A DNA stretch of 36,410 bases from contig CM022669.1 of the NCBI GenBank assembly GCA_012295275.1, positions 42,501 to 78,910 on the forward strand, given 5' to 3'. Positions within the stretch are counted from its first letter, which is position 1. Each line of letters begins with the position of its first letter. Shown piece by piece: positions 24,565 to 35,923 of the stretch. This stretch comes from Chrysomallon squamiferum. Lineage: Eukaryota; Mollusca; Gastropoda; Neomphalida; Peltospiridae. The notes under the pieces are model-generated. The model ran no database searches, was not told where the DNA came from, and worked only from the letters and a program-made list of their open reading frames with translations. A program made the position numbers and the translations under genes.

Positions 24565-27500
24565 ATGGAACAAAGTACAGGTTCTATGGAGTGTGAGAAA
24601 GAATCTGAAACACCAGAAGGAAATCGTACAACTACTGGTGATGAAACAGCTACTTCTTCATCTGGTGCAGGATCTGAAACAAATACTGAAGAAACACCAA
24701 AGTCTTCTAAACATTGTAAGAAAGAACCTGAAACACCAGAAGTAAATCCTGCAGCTCCTGGTGATGAAACACCTTCTTCTTCATCTGGTGCAAGACCTAA
24801 AACAAAGTCGACTCCTAACAAGTATAAAATACAGGAAGAACGGATTCGCGAGTTTGATTTGTTTATTGAGAATTTCAGTCTACAATCAGTATCCAGAGGA
24901 GAAATAAATAAGTTTTTTGAGGATGAAGTTTCTCTTAGACAAGAAAAGAAAACAAAAGCTTCAGCTGAATTTAATGGTTTTAAGAATCGAATAAAAGATA
25001 AATTAAAGGAAAGCACAGACATTAATTGGGAATATGTTAACGACGGTTCATTCTACGATGGAACAAAGGTTAGTACGGCAGTTGTTTCATAACTTGTAAC
25101 AGTCGAACAGTTTGTGAATCATTAAACTTCACTTCTAACTGTATAAATTTTACATAGAAAGCATATTTAGAAATATATTAAACATTATTTTTATTTATTT
25201 TTATTTATTTATTTACTAATTTATTCTGCAGTTTTCTGCTTCTTGTTATTATTGATATTACTGTTGTTGTTTTTGTTCTTTATTTCCTTTTGCCTCTACT
25301 TGTACTGATGGAAATAGAAAATCCTTTTTCCAAAGATCAGTGTAAGTGATTTGTTTTAAAGTCCTGCTTCCACGCAATCTTTCCTGTATAAATGTTCATT
25401 AGATATTATTTTATTTTATTTTGCATGTCAAGTCTGCCGATCAAAGTGACTGTTTGTTAATCCCCGACATAGAAATCACTGAGGTAGAATATCCAGATGA
25501 GCATTATGGCTACTGTTCCATCACCCCTGACAAAGACAAGCTGCCTAAAGGTGTAGACCTTTTTGACGGAAAGTATTTGAGTGCAGCGAAATTTCGGGAA
25601 TATGTTTTTCAGCATTTGGAGAATATAATGGATCTGCCAGAGTTTACAAAGTGGAAACGTAAGCAGTTTCACCTAAAAGTTATTGCTTCATCTGTTTGTT
25701 TGTCTGTCTGTCTGATCGTCTTTCTTTGTGCCTTCCTGATGTTTGAATTCATATTTTTATGTACATAAAACTAAATACAATCATATATACAAGATAACAA
25801 TTATTTTATTTTTCGAAGTGGGAACGTAAGCTGTTTAATCTAGAAGTTATTGTTTCATCTGTCTGTCTGTCTGTCTGATCGTCTGTCTTTATTGCTTCCT
25901 GATGTCTGAATTCATATTTTTATGTACATAAAACTAAATACAATCATATATACAAGATAACAATTATTTTATTTTTCGAAATAGGAACGTAAGCTGTTTA
26001 ATCTAGAAGTTATTATTTCATCTGTCTGTCTGGATGTGTATTTGTCGTCCTGTTTTGTATTATAGATTTATTGCTTGTCTGATCTATTAGTTTGTGTTAT
26101 TTACGATAATTTCAGAAATCTCATTATTAGTTATGCGTTAGGCGAATGCGACATTCACGAGTGCAAGAAATCGTGACGTTGAGGAAATTATGCTAATTAA
26201 AACAAATAACTCTTTCAAAATTCTCCTATCAACTAATATGAACTGAAACATTAAAACATAATCTGCTGATGACTGAAATTGATACGAATTTAGTTCACTG
26301 GAATGCAACCATTAATTTTGTGTAGATGTATCTCTACAGCTGAACCTTTGCTGTCACGTATCAGTTAAAAGTAACAGACAGTTTGACATCAGACAGTGCT
26401 GTTTGACAATTATTCAACTGACTGAGGATTGGGAAACTATTTCAAATGCAACAAATTTCTACTAATATTTACCTCATTGTTTTAACTGTAATCACAAGCT
26501 TACACTTAAAAGAAAGCAGGATTTGAAGGAATCATAATCCTTTAGTTTTATTTTATTTATTTACCGTTATTGTTTTAATTATATTTATAGCTGTTGTCAT
26601 TTCTTCTTCTTCTAATTGTCTTTGGCTGAAATTGCATCACTTTTGTTGTTTTTGTTTTTGTTAAGAATATTATTCATGGTTGTTTTAATTTCCTAATTTC
26701 CTTTTTTGTTTTTCTTTTCTTTATACCTTTTTCTTTTCTATTAATATCTTCAATACAGGAATACCTAACTATGATGGATCCCCAACTTTCACCGTGAGAA
26801 ATGAAACGGATCATATAAGTATGGATATTGTGCCTGCTATAGCAGTACCAAAATGGCCGGATCATTTAAACATTTTGAGCTGTCTAGAGAAAGAAGAATC
26901 TAACAAGATAAAAGAGAAAGGCTTCCATGTTGATACCAAAAATAAGAAAAGTAATTAAATATATATTGTAATTGTATAACCTGATTAAGTGTATCTTTCA
27001 CCCAAAAACCTTTTAATTTTGATATTGTTTCGATATTACTCTGTTTTGCTCTTTTTATTTACAACTTTCGGATACGTAGGAATTTCAGTTCGTGATATCA
27101 CAAAATGAGGATCAATGAGTAATGCGTCATTTTCAGTTTTGAGCATTGTTTCTCATTTTAAGTCTTGTATCGTCACAGACTTAAGATGACGTATTCTCAA
27201 AAAGAAAGTCATTTATTAACATGAACATGTTTTCAAATAATAATAATAATACAGACAGCTGATATTTAGCTATATACGAATTGCCTAAATATGAATAATA
27301 TACATGCCCACAGACAGTCCAAAAAAGAAGCAAAAAACAAGAAACAGAAAAAAAGAAGCAAGAAATGTTTTATTTTATGAAAACTCAACACATTTTATTT
27401 ACGGTTATATGGTGTCGGATAGGTGGTTAAGGACCACACTTCTATGAGAGAGGAAACCCGCTGTTGCCACTTCATGGGCAACTATTTTTGATTAGCAGTA

Positions 27501-27619
27501 CCATCCCATAGACAGGGTAGTATATACTAGTCATGCTGCACTGGTTGGAAGACGAAATGGCCCAGTGGACCACAGAGAGTGTGTGTGTATGTGTGTTTGT
27601 CTGTGTGTGTGTGTGTGTG

Positions 27620-27656
<37 letters not shown>

Positions 27657-27673
27657 GTGTGTGTGTGTGTGTG

Positions 27674-27716
<43 letters not shown>

Positions 27717-28327
27717 GTGTGGTGAATTCAAACTAAACATGTGGGTGATATATTGTAAATTTCAACTATTACAAATACTCTTCATAATGTAGCTTTAAGA
27801 CACGTGTCATTTGTTATAGTCTGGTTTTCTACCTCTTTTTTTTCCTTGCACTAAAATAGACCAAGCTGCAATATCAGTTTAATACCAAAATATACTCCCC
27901 CAGTTTTACAGGAGCAGTTAGACTCTGACAGCTGTTTCGTCTCCAAGCAAACTTGAATATGCAGTTTTTGTGCCGAGACGTTTACTTTGTTGATTTTCGT
28001 CGGAACGTTTTACATCGCGGATGGAGCCTTGCGTAAAATAATTTAAATCTTTCTGTCGTGCTATTCTGAAAGCTCTCAGCAAGATATTAAACCGAGACAT
28101 CATCGGAAAAACGTTTCCGATCAGCAACGCCGTCTGCTACGGATTCCGCCATTTTGGATGTTAGCTTTTGTGGGACGCAGTAACTAAGGGGAGGGGGGCG
28201 TGGCTTACGGAGTAATTGTAGAAACATGAATTAGATAATAGATTCGAGCATCCAAATAAATAAAATTATATTACATTCCTAGTTTTTTCTGTCAACAAAT
28301 ATTTTGAAAATTATCACAGGCTAACAA

Positions 28328-28364
<37 letters not shown>

Positions 28365-29067
28365 AATAATAATAATAATAATAGTAATAATAAATAAATA
28401 AATAAATAAATATTATAAAATTGTAACTAGAGAAGATAATACAGTTTCCTGGGATTTTACATTTATTATTTATTTATTCATTTTATGCTGTTGAATTTTG
28501 TTTTCAGTTTCAATGTGATTTCCATTTTCAGATGGCCGCTTGTGGAGGATGACGTTTTGTCAGGCTGAGAAAATATTAACCATAGATGCAGATGAAAAAC
28601 AAGCTGGTGACGAAAGTGAAACCTGTAGGAAACAGGTAATGTGTATCATGAAAAGAATCCTGGAAATCACAAAAACAAATTCATCAGACAAAGTCCCAAG
28701 CAATATTATGATCGTGAAGATATTACAAATTGCGGCTGACTGTATTCGAAAAGAGCATAAAGAATTTGGAGTCGACTTCGAAGTGAAAGGGTTTTCAACC
28801 TATCATTTGCGTACGTTGATGTGGACGTTGTTTTATAAAGTGTACCCTGATCGTTCTGACTGGAAGGCTGAGTCATTGGTAGACTGTCTGCGCACGACAC
28901 TGATCCACCTTAAGAAGTGGATGGCAGGCGAAGTGGAAATAAACAATTTCTTCTGGCCTGAAGATAAACTGATTCAGTGTGTATCCAGAAGAGAAAAACA
29001 GTTTATCTATCTCATCGCTTGTATTGCATTAAAACTGTTTTGTGATCTTGACCCTGAAGAAAAATAA
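24565..29067 (+). CDS. cGAS-like receptor, array copy 2 (complete, probably catalytically altered)
   Basis: Exons 24565-25068, 25427-25658, 26759-26950 and 28532-29067 total 1464 nt, encoding 487 residues. Domains in order: about 1.7 units of the 41-aa acidic tail (11-85); spine helix; GSFYDGTK (161-168); ADQSDCLLIP; MDIVPAIAVPKWP with the third Asp at 268; then the C-terminal helical lobe with LWRMTFCQAE, GFSTYHLRTLMW, DCLRTTLIHLKKWM and NNFFWPEDKL, all typical of Mab-21 proteins. The first metal-binding Glu is Gln174 (GAA to CAA relative to copy 1), while D176 and D268 remain. The intron-1 acceptor reads TTGCAT instead of TTGCAG. The next AG, six bases on (25431-25432), would keep frame and remove Val-Lys. 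The gene may be a pseudoenzyme or a sensor with changed chemistry. It is otherwise open to its stop, which overlaps AATAAA. No zinc ribbon is evident. Confidence 0.85.
24595..24819 (+). repeat. 41-aa tail repeat, copy 2 (about 1.7 units)
   Basis: One full unit (24595-24717) and one partial unit ending GARPKT, followed by KSTPNKYK. The length difference from copy 1 (152 codons) equals four 41-codon units minus a 12-codon segment missing from the last partial unit of copy 1. This supports whole-unit gain or loss. Confidence 0.9.
25640..26030. repeat. Triplicated exon-2 splice-donor segment in cGLR copy 2
   Basis: A unit of about 165 bp spanning GGAAACGTAAGC, a (GTCT)n tract, TTATGTACATAAAACTAAAT and a TTATTTTATTT tail occurs three times in tandem. 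Donor-like GT dinucleotides lie at 25659, 25826 and 25989. Copy 1 has a single unit. Only the first donor preserves the frame; reading through meets a stop at 25768. Confidence 0.85.
27195..28215. other. About 1-kb sequence insertion in intron 3 of cGLR copy 2
   Basis: Intron 3 of copy 1 runs straight from the CRE-like pair to an ATAAAATTATATTACATT block, whereas copy 2 has about 1 kb of unrelated sequence between these landmarks. The insert contains a weak tRNA-like A-box region at 27413-27430 (GGATAGGTGGTTAAGG) but no convincing B box, a GT repeat, and a CpG-rich segment at 27900-28215. On the minus strand the last part shows GCCACGCCCCCC and AAAATGGCGGAATCCG, resembling a GC box and a YY1-type start region. 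No known element was identified. Confidence 0.6.
27577..27721. repeat. (GT)n microsatellite with periodic GTTTGTCT interruptions
   Basis: GT runs broken every 30-36 bp by TTTGTCTG, showing higher-order tandem duplication. Open frames here on both strands are artefacts. Confidence 0.95.
28325..28410. repeat. (AAC)n(AAT)n(AAAT)n microsatellite
   Basis: Compound tract in intron 3 of copy 2, where copy 1 has its GAT/AAT/AGT tract. Both descend from one ancestral microsatellite. Confidence 0.9.
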
Positions 29068-29457
29068 AAGGAACTTTGTTGATGTTTGATTCTTGACTGA
29101 TATGACTGTTTATTACTACTACTACTATAACAATTACTATTTGTTGTTGCTTTGCCTTTTTTTTTTGTTTTCTAGCCAGCCTCATGATCAGTCTTTTGCT
29201 GCGAGGCTGTTATATCAAAACAGCGCAGATATAACATATACCTTATAGATGTTGGGTAAGTGCAACATTAATGTGGCAAATGATTCTCCTAATACCATTA
29301 TAAAATCTCGTAATAGTTTTAACAACCATTAACACAAAAAATATATTAGTCCGTCATTAAATAATGTCCATTCGTGTACATATTTGTTACAAATATTTTA
29401 AGTTTAAAACTATTTAATTTGGGTTTGGTTTGTAACACTATATGTAATTATTGATGA

Positions 29458-29463
29458 AATAAA
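29458..29463 (+). terminator. Polyadenylation signal AATAAA (cGLR copy 2)
   Basis: AATAAA lies 391 bp after the stop and shortly before module R begins. A second AATAAA (29063-29068) overlaps the stop codon and is less likely to be used. Confidence 0.45.
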
Positions 29464-29489
29464 GAGCTTGTTTGCTATTTTACACTAAG

Positions 29490-30150
29490 CACGGAATCCA
29501 GTTCATATCATACAAAGTTTGTGTTACTAACAGTCTGCCATGTGAAACATTTCAGACAATTAATTCATTCACTAACTGTTTTTATATTTTAAAATAATTC
29601 AAACGAATGCGATCTTTTTGTTTTGCAGTGCATGCTGGGATTAATTCACTTGTTTAGATACGAGTCGTTGTTATCAAATGTTTTCTTATCTGCTTGTTTT
29701 TCTTTGAAGTGAAAAATATGTGTTTTTTCCTGGTATTTTGTAAGACGAGCCCAGCGTCACAAGACACGCATGAATGATATTTAGTGTTCCTCAGTACAGT
29801 ATTATCAGGTCATGTTAACCATTTATACACTTACTTTAAAGAAAATATTTGCCTATCGCAAAACAAACCTTTTATCTGTCTTACTTGATTTGTTTTTCTC
29901 TCCTCTACCTGTTTATATATTCCCTTTTCTTTAATATTTATTTACATATATTTAGCTTTTGTCTGAAGAGAAATTATTGTTACCCGTAACTGAGTTTGGA
30001 ATTAATTTTTCAGCTACAAAAACGATTTTGGGACAGTTACTAGTTAGAGTTATCTTTTCATGTTACTGAACAAATTATTTCTGTGCAAACATCTGTTAAC
30101 AGTCACTAGGAGACGAGTTTAATACGTAATAAACGATAACGGTTTACGTC
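29490..30150. repeat. Array flank module R, copy R3 (3' of cGLR copy 2)
   Basis: Diverged paralogue of 10577-11420. Shared landmarks are CAGTTCATATCATACAAAG, TTTAGATACGAGTCGTTGTT, GGTCATGTTAACCATTTATA and TTTAATACGTAATAAA. It lacks the long TTTA array. This shows that R is the natural 3' flank of a gene unit. Confidence 0.8.
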
Positions 30151-30247
30151 TTTGTTTGTTTTTTATTTTGTCGTTATTCTACTCTAATCTTACTTTTATA
30201 ATTATTTTACAGCGCAAGGTGTATTTAAAATACTACTACTTCTACTG

Positions 30248-30280
<33 letters not shown>

Positions 30281-30747
30281 ATAATAATAATAATAATAAA
30301 TTAAAAAATTAAAAAGAACAAAAACACACAGAGAAAAAGAACAAGCTGACATTCGCGTACAAGAAAATATAGTAAAAACTAAATGATGAAGTATTAGAAA
30401 TTAAAATAAACTAAATTTTTGTTTATTTTGAAGAGGATTTTCACAAAAACTGGAAAATGTTGACTCCGATTTTCTGTTTGCGCTGCTGTTCTCCCAAAAC
30501 AAAACAAAAAAATCTTCTCAACGTAAAAATATGACTACATTCATTTTCCATTGTCTTTATTACATTTTAAACAACAAAATATACGGAAAAAATTAATAAT
30601 AATAGTAACTTTATTTGAATTTTATAAGCTTACTGATACCCAATTTCACATAATGAACTTCCTAAATGTATGACTTCGAATATATCTATCTATCTATATC
30701 TATCTGTTTCTATATATATAATTCTAAAAAGTTAAAATAAAGAATAA

Positions 30748-30778
<31 letters not shown>

Positions 30779-30897
30779 ATATCTACAACGTCTGCAACTG
30801 CCGCATCAATTAATTTGCCAATAAAAACAACAACAAAAAAGAATCATAGTCTGTTTTATATTTTGTGATCTAAACACTGCAAAATGCTAATACAACA

Positions 30898-31004
30898 AAT
30901 CTATCTACCCATCTATCTATCTACCATCTATCTCTCTATCTAGCCATCTATATATCTACCCATCTATCTGTCTATCTATCTATCTATCTAACCATCTATC
31001 TACC

Positions 31005-31040
<36 letters not shown>

Positions 31041-31058
31041 CTATATATATATATATAT
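30898..31058. repeat. (ATCT)n microsatellite
   Basis: Tetranucleotide tract with CCATCTA interruptions, ending in (AT)n. Confidence 0.95.
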
Positions 31059-31572
31059 ATACAGCGGCATGTTTATGTACGACACAATTTCTTCTTAGAA
31101 TCTGTAAAAAATGTTGCTTTCTGTATTCCACTGGTTATTAAAGTGAACAAAATATAATGTTGTATAGGACAGGCTGGAAAATAGTATGACACAAAATACA
31201 CATTAAACTTGTTCGTTTGACGATCGAAATTTAAATTATGATATAACCAGAAAGGCCTACGTGCAGAACACGATACTGCTTGAACTAGCTGATATGTATT
31301 TTGACATTCATTTTATTTTAATTTTATAATTTTTCCTATTTATCCTTTATGACAGATTAAGGATTTGATGTCTAGTAAATCTACAAGTAAACTCTCACAA
31401 ATGCTTTATTTCTATGGTCAGATATTACATAAGGTAACAATCATCTTCAGTTAATTAGTGTGATGTGATAAGTATAGTGATGTATGTAAATGTATGTCGG
31501 ACTGAACGTAGTAGAAAATGCTTGTTCTCGAGGTGGGGGCATGTTGCATGGTTGCTGTGGGACCATTCTTAC

Positions 31573-31657
31573 CTCCTAAAACAACTAATTTGCTTACTGG
31601 CTTTGAACAATACGCAACAGTATTGTAAACAATGCAGTGCAGTGCCAATAGGGTCAT
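31573..31657 (-). CDS. Possible first coding exon (mitochondrial-type leader plus Rossmann strand), weak
   Basis: An ATG on the minus strand at 31657 opens 28 codons ending SKPVSKLVVLG plus one base, before a good donor (GGAG|GTAAGA, GT at 31572-31571). A hydrophobic, acid-free start followed by KLVVLGG resembles the beginning of NAD(P)-binding atypical short-chain dehydrogenases such as the NDUFA9 group. No second exon could be identified in the window, so it may be an isolated gene fragment or chance. Confidence 0.2.
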
Positions 31658-31671
31658 CTTGAAAAGACTTC

Positions 31672-31693
31672 GGGAATTTCCGACGGGTTTTCC
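31672..31693. promoter_or_regulatory. Tandem kB-like sites
   Basis: GGGAATTTCC (31672-31681) matches the GGGRNNYYCC NF-kB consensus. It is followed three bases later by GGGTTTTCC (31685-31693), of the Dorsal/Dif type. They lie 4.2 kb before the copy 3 start and beside the weak minus-strand exon. Confidence 0.4.
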
Positions 31694-32580
31694 TAAGTCG
31701 TCACTGTTCACGAACTCCACCGACAGCACGCGATGCACTTAGCATTAATATCATACTCGTGTTACACACCTATTGAAAAAGCTTTTAAAATTAGGTAATA
31801 ATGGGTTTTTGTGACAAAATATTTAAAACATCATTTTCCTACAAAATTATATATCATCAGAAAGAGCAGAAAATATAAAATAAAATTAAAATAATATCAA
31901 GATATCTTTGATATCACTGATATTTTGAACAAAGTTTTTTTTTTTCAGAATCTATTGTGAAACTGATTCATATCAGTCAATTGGCAACATTAACACTGAA
32001 TATCTCATACAGTTTCAAACCAGCTGTCATGGGGATTGTCACGCAAGTTGCTACCAGAGTTAGCTTGGCTCTTAGTTATCATTCGGCATAAATGTTCTCA
32101 TATGATGAAATATAATGTTGAAATAATTATATTAGGTATTTGACAAAAGCATTTACAGTTTTCATTTTGTTTGTTTTGTGGTTGTTATTTTCTAAAGAGT
32201 TGTTGTTCTTACTAATAACACTATTATTATTTAATTTCTTTTTCGTTTTCAATTCTAAGTTGGTTATAGTAATGAAATTTGGTAGATTTGTTGCTTATTT
32301 CTTTAAAGTAAATAAATAAAATAATAATGTTTAATCTAGTTTTAATAATTTTAAAATTTGTTTATTCATTGGTGATCAAATACTAAAAGAAAACAAAAAA
32401 GTAATAATAATAATAAATGTTTATTAATGTAAAGTGATTTTTCTTCCCTGTACATACAGTTTCAACAAGTCAAGCGTAGATTGCTTATTTTAATGAGATA
32501 TTTATTGTAAGTATACACCATGAATATAATAATAAGTGGTATATTTTTTCACATGACGTAAAATGTAAAAAAATTCCATA

Positions 32581-32591
32581 GGGGAATCCCC
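32581..32591. promoter_or_regulatory. Perfect palindromic kB-like site (GGGGAATCCCC)
   Basis: An 11-bp palindrome of the kind preferred by p50/Relish-type homodimers. In such AT-rich DNA it is rare by chance. It and the site at 31672 share an adjacent CCGACGG, so the two may be copies of one composite element. Confidence 0.4.
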
Positions 32592-32736
32592 GACGGAAAA
32601 ACCTATTTCTGAAATAGCTTCTAAAAACGAATCCACGTAATTTCCATCTGATAATCGATTGATTCATTGTAGTCACGGAAGACAATAATACAACTGGCTT
32701 GTTTGGAATTAAAATGCTTCAAAAAAATAACTGGTC

Positions 32737-34330
32737 TAGGGGTATCCGATATGGGGTCTGTGTATGCATAGACAGAAATACCGTAGCACGTTTTTGTACA
32801 CTAGAACACAACAAACACAAGACACTTTTAAAACTGTATTCGCGCCAGCTAGGAACAGTCAGTTCAGTAGTATAGAATAATACAGATGGATAGAAATATT
32901 GTAATATTGTAACAACAGTTACATCAGGGTTAATACAATCAGAAGAGCAAATATTTATATATGTAACTAGTTACCCAGTGCATCAAGTGACCGTTATTTC
33001 CACAGTTTTGAATTTTTTGGAATTTTTATCAATTAATTAATTGCACTAATTAGCTCAAATGTACCTTAAGCCTTAATTAAGTAATTCTCAAAAAAGATTA
33101 ATGAATTGCACAAGCCTTTACATTTCTCAAGCATTTTGCTAACGTTCACTTCTTCATTATTTGTATATTATTTTTGGCTCATTTACCATTAATTTGCTTT
33201 ACGAGTTCATTATAGTATACAGATCAGATATGAAAGAAAATATGACCTAAAACAGAAATATTATGCCACATAATTATTAAATCAAACAACACAGACGAAA
33301 AATCTAACTTTTCAGACACCGACAGCAACAACAACGACAACAGCATCGTCTTTAGATGAGAACAGCACACATTTTGGTATTAAAAATTAAGAACGTGCTA
33401 CCCTAAAAATGTGTATGAAATTTGGCAGAATCTCAGAATATTTACCAATGACGTTGTCTATAAATATCGACATTCATAATAAAAAATTTAAACAAAACAT
33501 GAAATTTGCTGGTATATCTGTAAATTGAAAGATGATTTTCATCCAAACGTCAGTTTGAGTTGTTCTTCACTAGAGCTCTGAATATCCTCAGCTCAGACCT
33601 TAATGTGACCTTCATAGAGTTCAACGGTTATTTCCAAGAAGGAAAATAAAATAGGTAACGTAACAATATGAGTTTTTATTTTATTTTGTTTTATTTTTTA
33701 TTTGATTTTCTTATTTGTTATTTTTATTTTTATAATTTCTTTATATATTTTTTTCAATTCTTTTTTTTCTTCTTTTTATTTCGCTGACTTTCCAGTTATA
33801 GTGCTTCATTTAAAAGTGTTCTTATTAAATATGACACGTAGTCGTAGTTAGGCTGGTATACTTACTGCTTTTCTTTTGCTACGTTCTTCATTTTTTATTT
33901 TATTTTTTTTTTATTTGTGTATTTATTTTACTGTTTTTGTTTATTTCTTAAGTTTTTCTTTCTTTCTTTCTTTCTTTTTTCTTTTTTCTTTCTTTCTTTT
34001 CCTTAATTTGATGTCAATATAATGAATACATAACCTATAACTGTCCTGTTATTTAATCAACAATTAACATTCGATACAGTTATTTAGTTATTAAATCAAA
34101 TTACTGTTCGATTGCCTGTAATGTATATGAATTATAAACAGAAATGTATGAATCTCCTCAGTGTTATCTAGTTTCTGTTTCCTTGTAGTCTATTTCTGTT
34201 TCGTGTCACTCACCAAATATATGACAGCCCACGTACCTCGAACAATTAATAAGATCTTAATGTTTAACTAAATGGCGGTTTACACTGCATGTTCACAGTG
34301 TTTCTTTTTGAAAATTCGAGGTAATATTAA
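32737..34330. repeat. Array flank module S, copy S4 (upstream of cGLR copy 3)
   Basis: Begins TCTAGGGGTATCCGATATGG, as does S1 at 7788, and follows it with roughly 90% identity by eye, with internal deletions (for example around 8290-8340 of S1). It ends past block A at 34217-34312. T-rich tracts and a (TTTC)n run lie at 33956-34000. No hAT element sits at its left edge. Confidence 0.8.
34217..34312 (+). promoter_or_regulatory. Array-conserved block A, upstream of cGLR copy 3
   Basis: The most diverged copy, yet CACGTACCTCGAACAA and CTAAATGGCGGTTTACAC are kept. It lies 1.7 kb before the copy 3 start. Confidence 0.4.
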
Positions 34331-34439
34331 TTGATCAGATAAAGAATTAAACATTAATTATCTTATGACAAGGTCAAACAGCTGAAATCAAGTGCGTGTT
34401 CGTGTATGTGCGTAATGAGATAAAATTATTATTTTAATT

Positions 34440-35080
34440 TCTTTGTACTCGTAGAAACCGAGTCATATTTCGAAAATAAACACTTCTCATGTTACTCTTA
34501 TTGCTTGTAAATTAAGAAAAACAACCAATACCCCCCAGAAAAAAAAAGAAAAAAAAAAAAAAACCAGAAGAGAATTGTTAGATACACGCAAGAAATAATA
34601 TATACATACACATATATATATATATGTATGTATATGTATAATAAATAAATAAATAAGAAGGCGTTACTATTCAACCTCTCCCCAGCCTCGCAACCAGACA
34701 TGTAAATCAAACTTATATTTACTTCAAACCTCCGACATTTCATTCATCTGTTGTCCTGGAGACACCGTTAATTAAAATATTAAAAAAATGAATGTTTTAA
34801 CTTTCAAATAAAGATTTAAACTTCCGTAAATAAACACTTCTCATGTTACTGATTATTGCTGTAAATGATACTTCAGTTCGAAACGGCGTAAAAGACAAAA
34901 AAAAAAAAAAAAAAATTATAGGTAAATATTAATGTTTAGTTAATGTATATTTTCTATGGAACATCCATGATCAGTAAATACAGAGCAAAAAGAAAATGTT
35001 TTTATTTTAGAAAATAAATTATTTTTATAGCTGCTAATCATTTCAACACTATATAGTATTTCTAAAAATTGTGTCCTTAT
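34440..35080. repeat. Array flank module T, copy T4
   Basis: Diverged paralogue of 14150-14400, including AAAATAAACACTTCTCATGT (present twice, near 34472 and 34828), GAAACGGCGTAAAAGA and CATGATCAGTAAATAC. Poly-A runs, a TA/TATG tract (34605-34640) and short AAAT tracts interrupt it. Confidence 0.65.
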
Positions 35081-35362
35081 ACTTTGGAGACAGTTAATAG
35101 TTTTAGAATATAAATAAAGGAAAATGTAATTAATGCACGAATATTTCATGGTAAAACAAAAACAAGTAGTCTCGTTCGACCTAAATCAAAGTAAGATTTT
35201 ATTATTGATTTATCAGTGTATGCTTTTGTATTATAGTTAATATAATAATAGTAACAATAGCTGATATTTATAGTAACAATTGCAGAGATGGAATATATAT
35301 TACCAATTTTTATATTTTTATGTTATTATTTAGATTTTAAAAAATATAATTAAGAATACATG

Positions 35363-35363
<1 letters not shown>

Positions 35364-35421
<58 letters not shown>
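35364..35421. repeat. (AAAT)n(AAT)n microsatellite
   Basis: Compound tract upstream of cGLR copy 3. The rest of 35080-35870 is AT-rich, with nothing recognised. Confidence 0.9.
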
Positions 35422-35422
<1 letters not shown>

Positions 35423-35815
35423 TCGTTTTATATTTTTCTATATATTATCTCCGTGACAAATGAAACTGATCTAAACTAAAAAATAACGACACTGAAAAAT
35501 CGTTATATGTCCTTCAACGTCATTTTCAAATGAATCTAAAGGACAACAACTCCAATTTAGAAACAGTTTAGCTGAGTGGAATTCTGTAATAAATTCGCAA
35601 TGGTATTAAAACTGAGATGGTTTAAGATGAACCATAAATTCCTGCCTGGAAATGACATGAAACATACACTACAGAAAAACACGTTGATAAACCAAATTAA
35701 GCAGGTGCCTATCCATTCATACAGAATATGATAATATTCCCAGTCATATTTTTTGTTTTTAATTAATTAATTTATTTACTTCCTTTTTTATTTTGCCTCA
35801 CGTCTTCAAAACTTT

Positions 35816-35835
35816 GTAGCATGTATCCATGCTAC
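35816..35835. other. Short perfect inverted repeat
   Basis: Arms GTAGCATG and CATGCTAC around TATC, directly followed by a donor-like GTAAGT, 40 bp before the copy 3 exon acceptor (AG at 35874-35875). Confidence 0.4.
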
Positions 35836-35923
35836 GTAAGTAAAATAGTGTTACTTGTGTTGTTACTTCTTACAGATTGTACGAGAAAGATAGATCAATG
35901 ACATAGCAAAAGAACTTGATAAA

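Larger units (their letters stand above)
30150..32736. other. Intergenic, microsatellite-rich, no paralogous module
   Basis: This region between R3 and S4 does not match other flanks in the window. It holds (TAC)n at 30236-30297, (AAAT)n at 30747-30781, and (ATCT)n at 30898-31058. CpG-containing islands lie around 31500-31740 and 32570-32610. Apart from the weak exon and kB-like sites listed separately, nothing was recognised. Confidence 0.6.

Noticed and set aside
27413-27560. tRNA-derived SINE
   Set aside because: An A-box-like GGATAGGTGGTTAAGG is present, but no B box or target duplication was found, so it is mentioned only within the insertion.
27531-27792. His/Thr and Val/Cys repeat frames on both strands
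   Set aside because: Products of the (GT)n tract.
34498-34743. Hydrophobic minus-strand frame
   Set aside because: Built from poly-A, TA and AAAT tracts in module T, with no homology.
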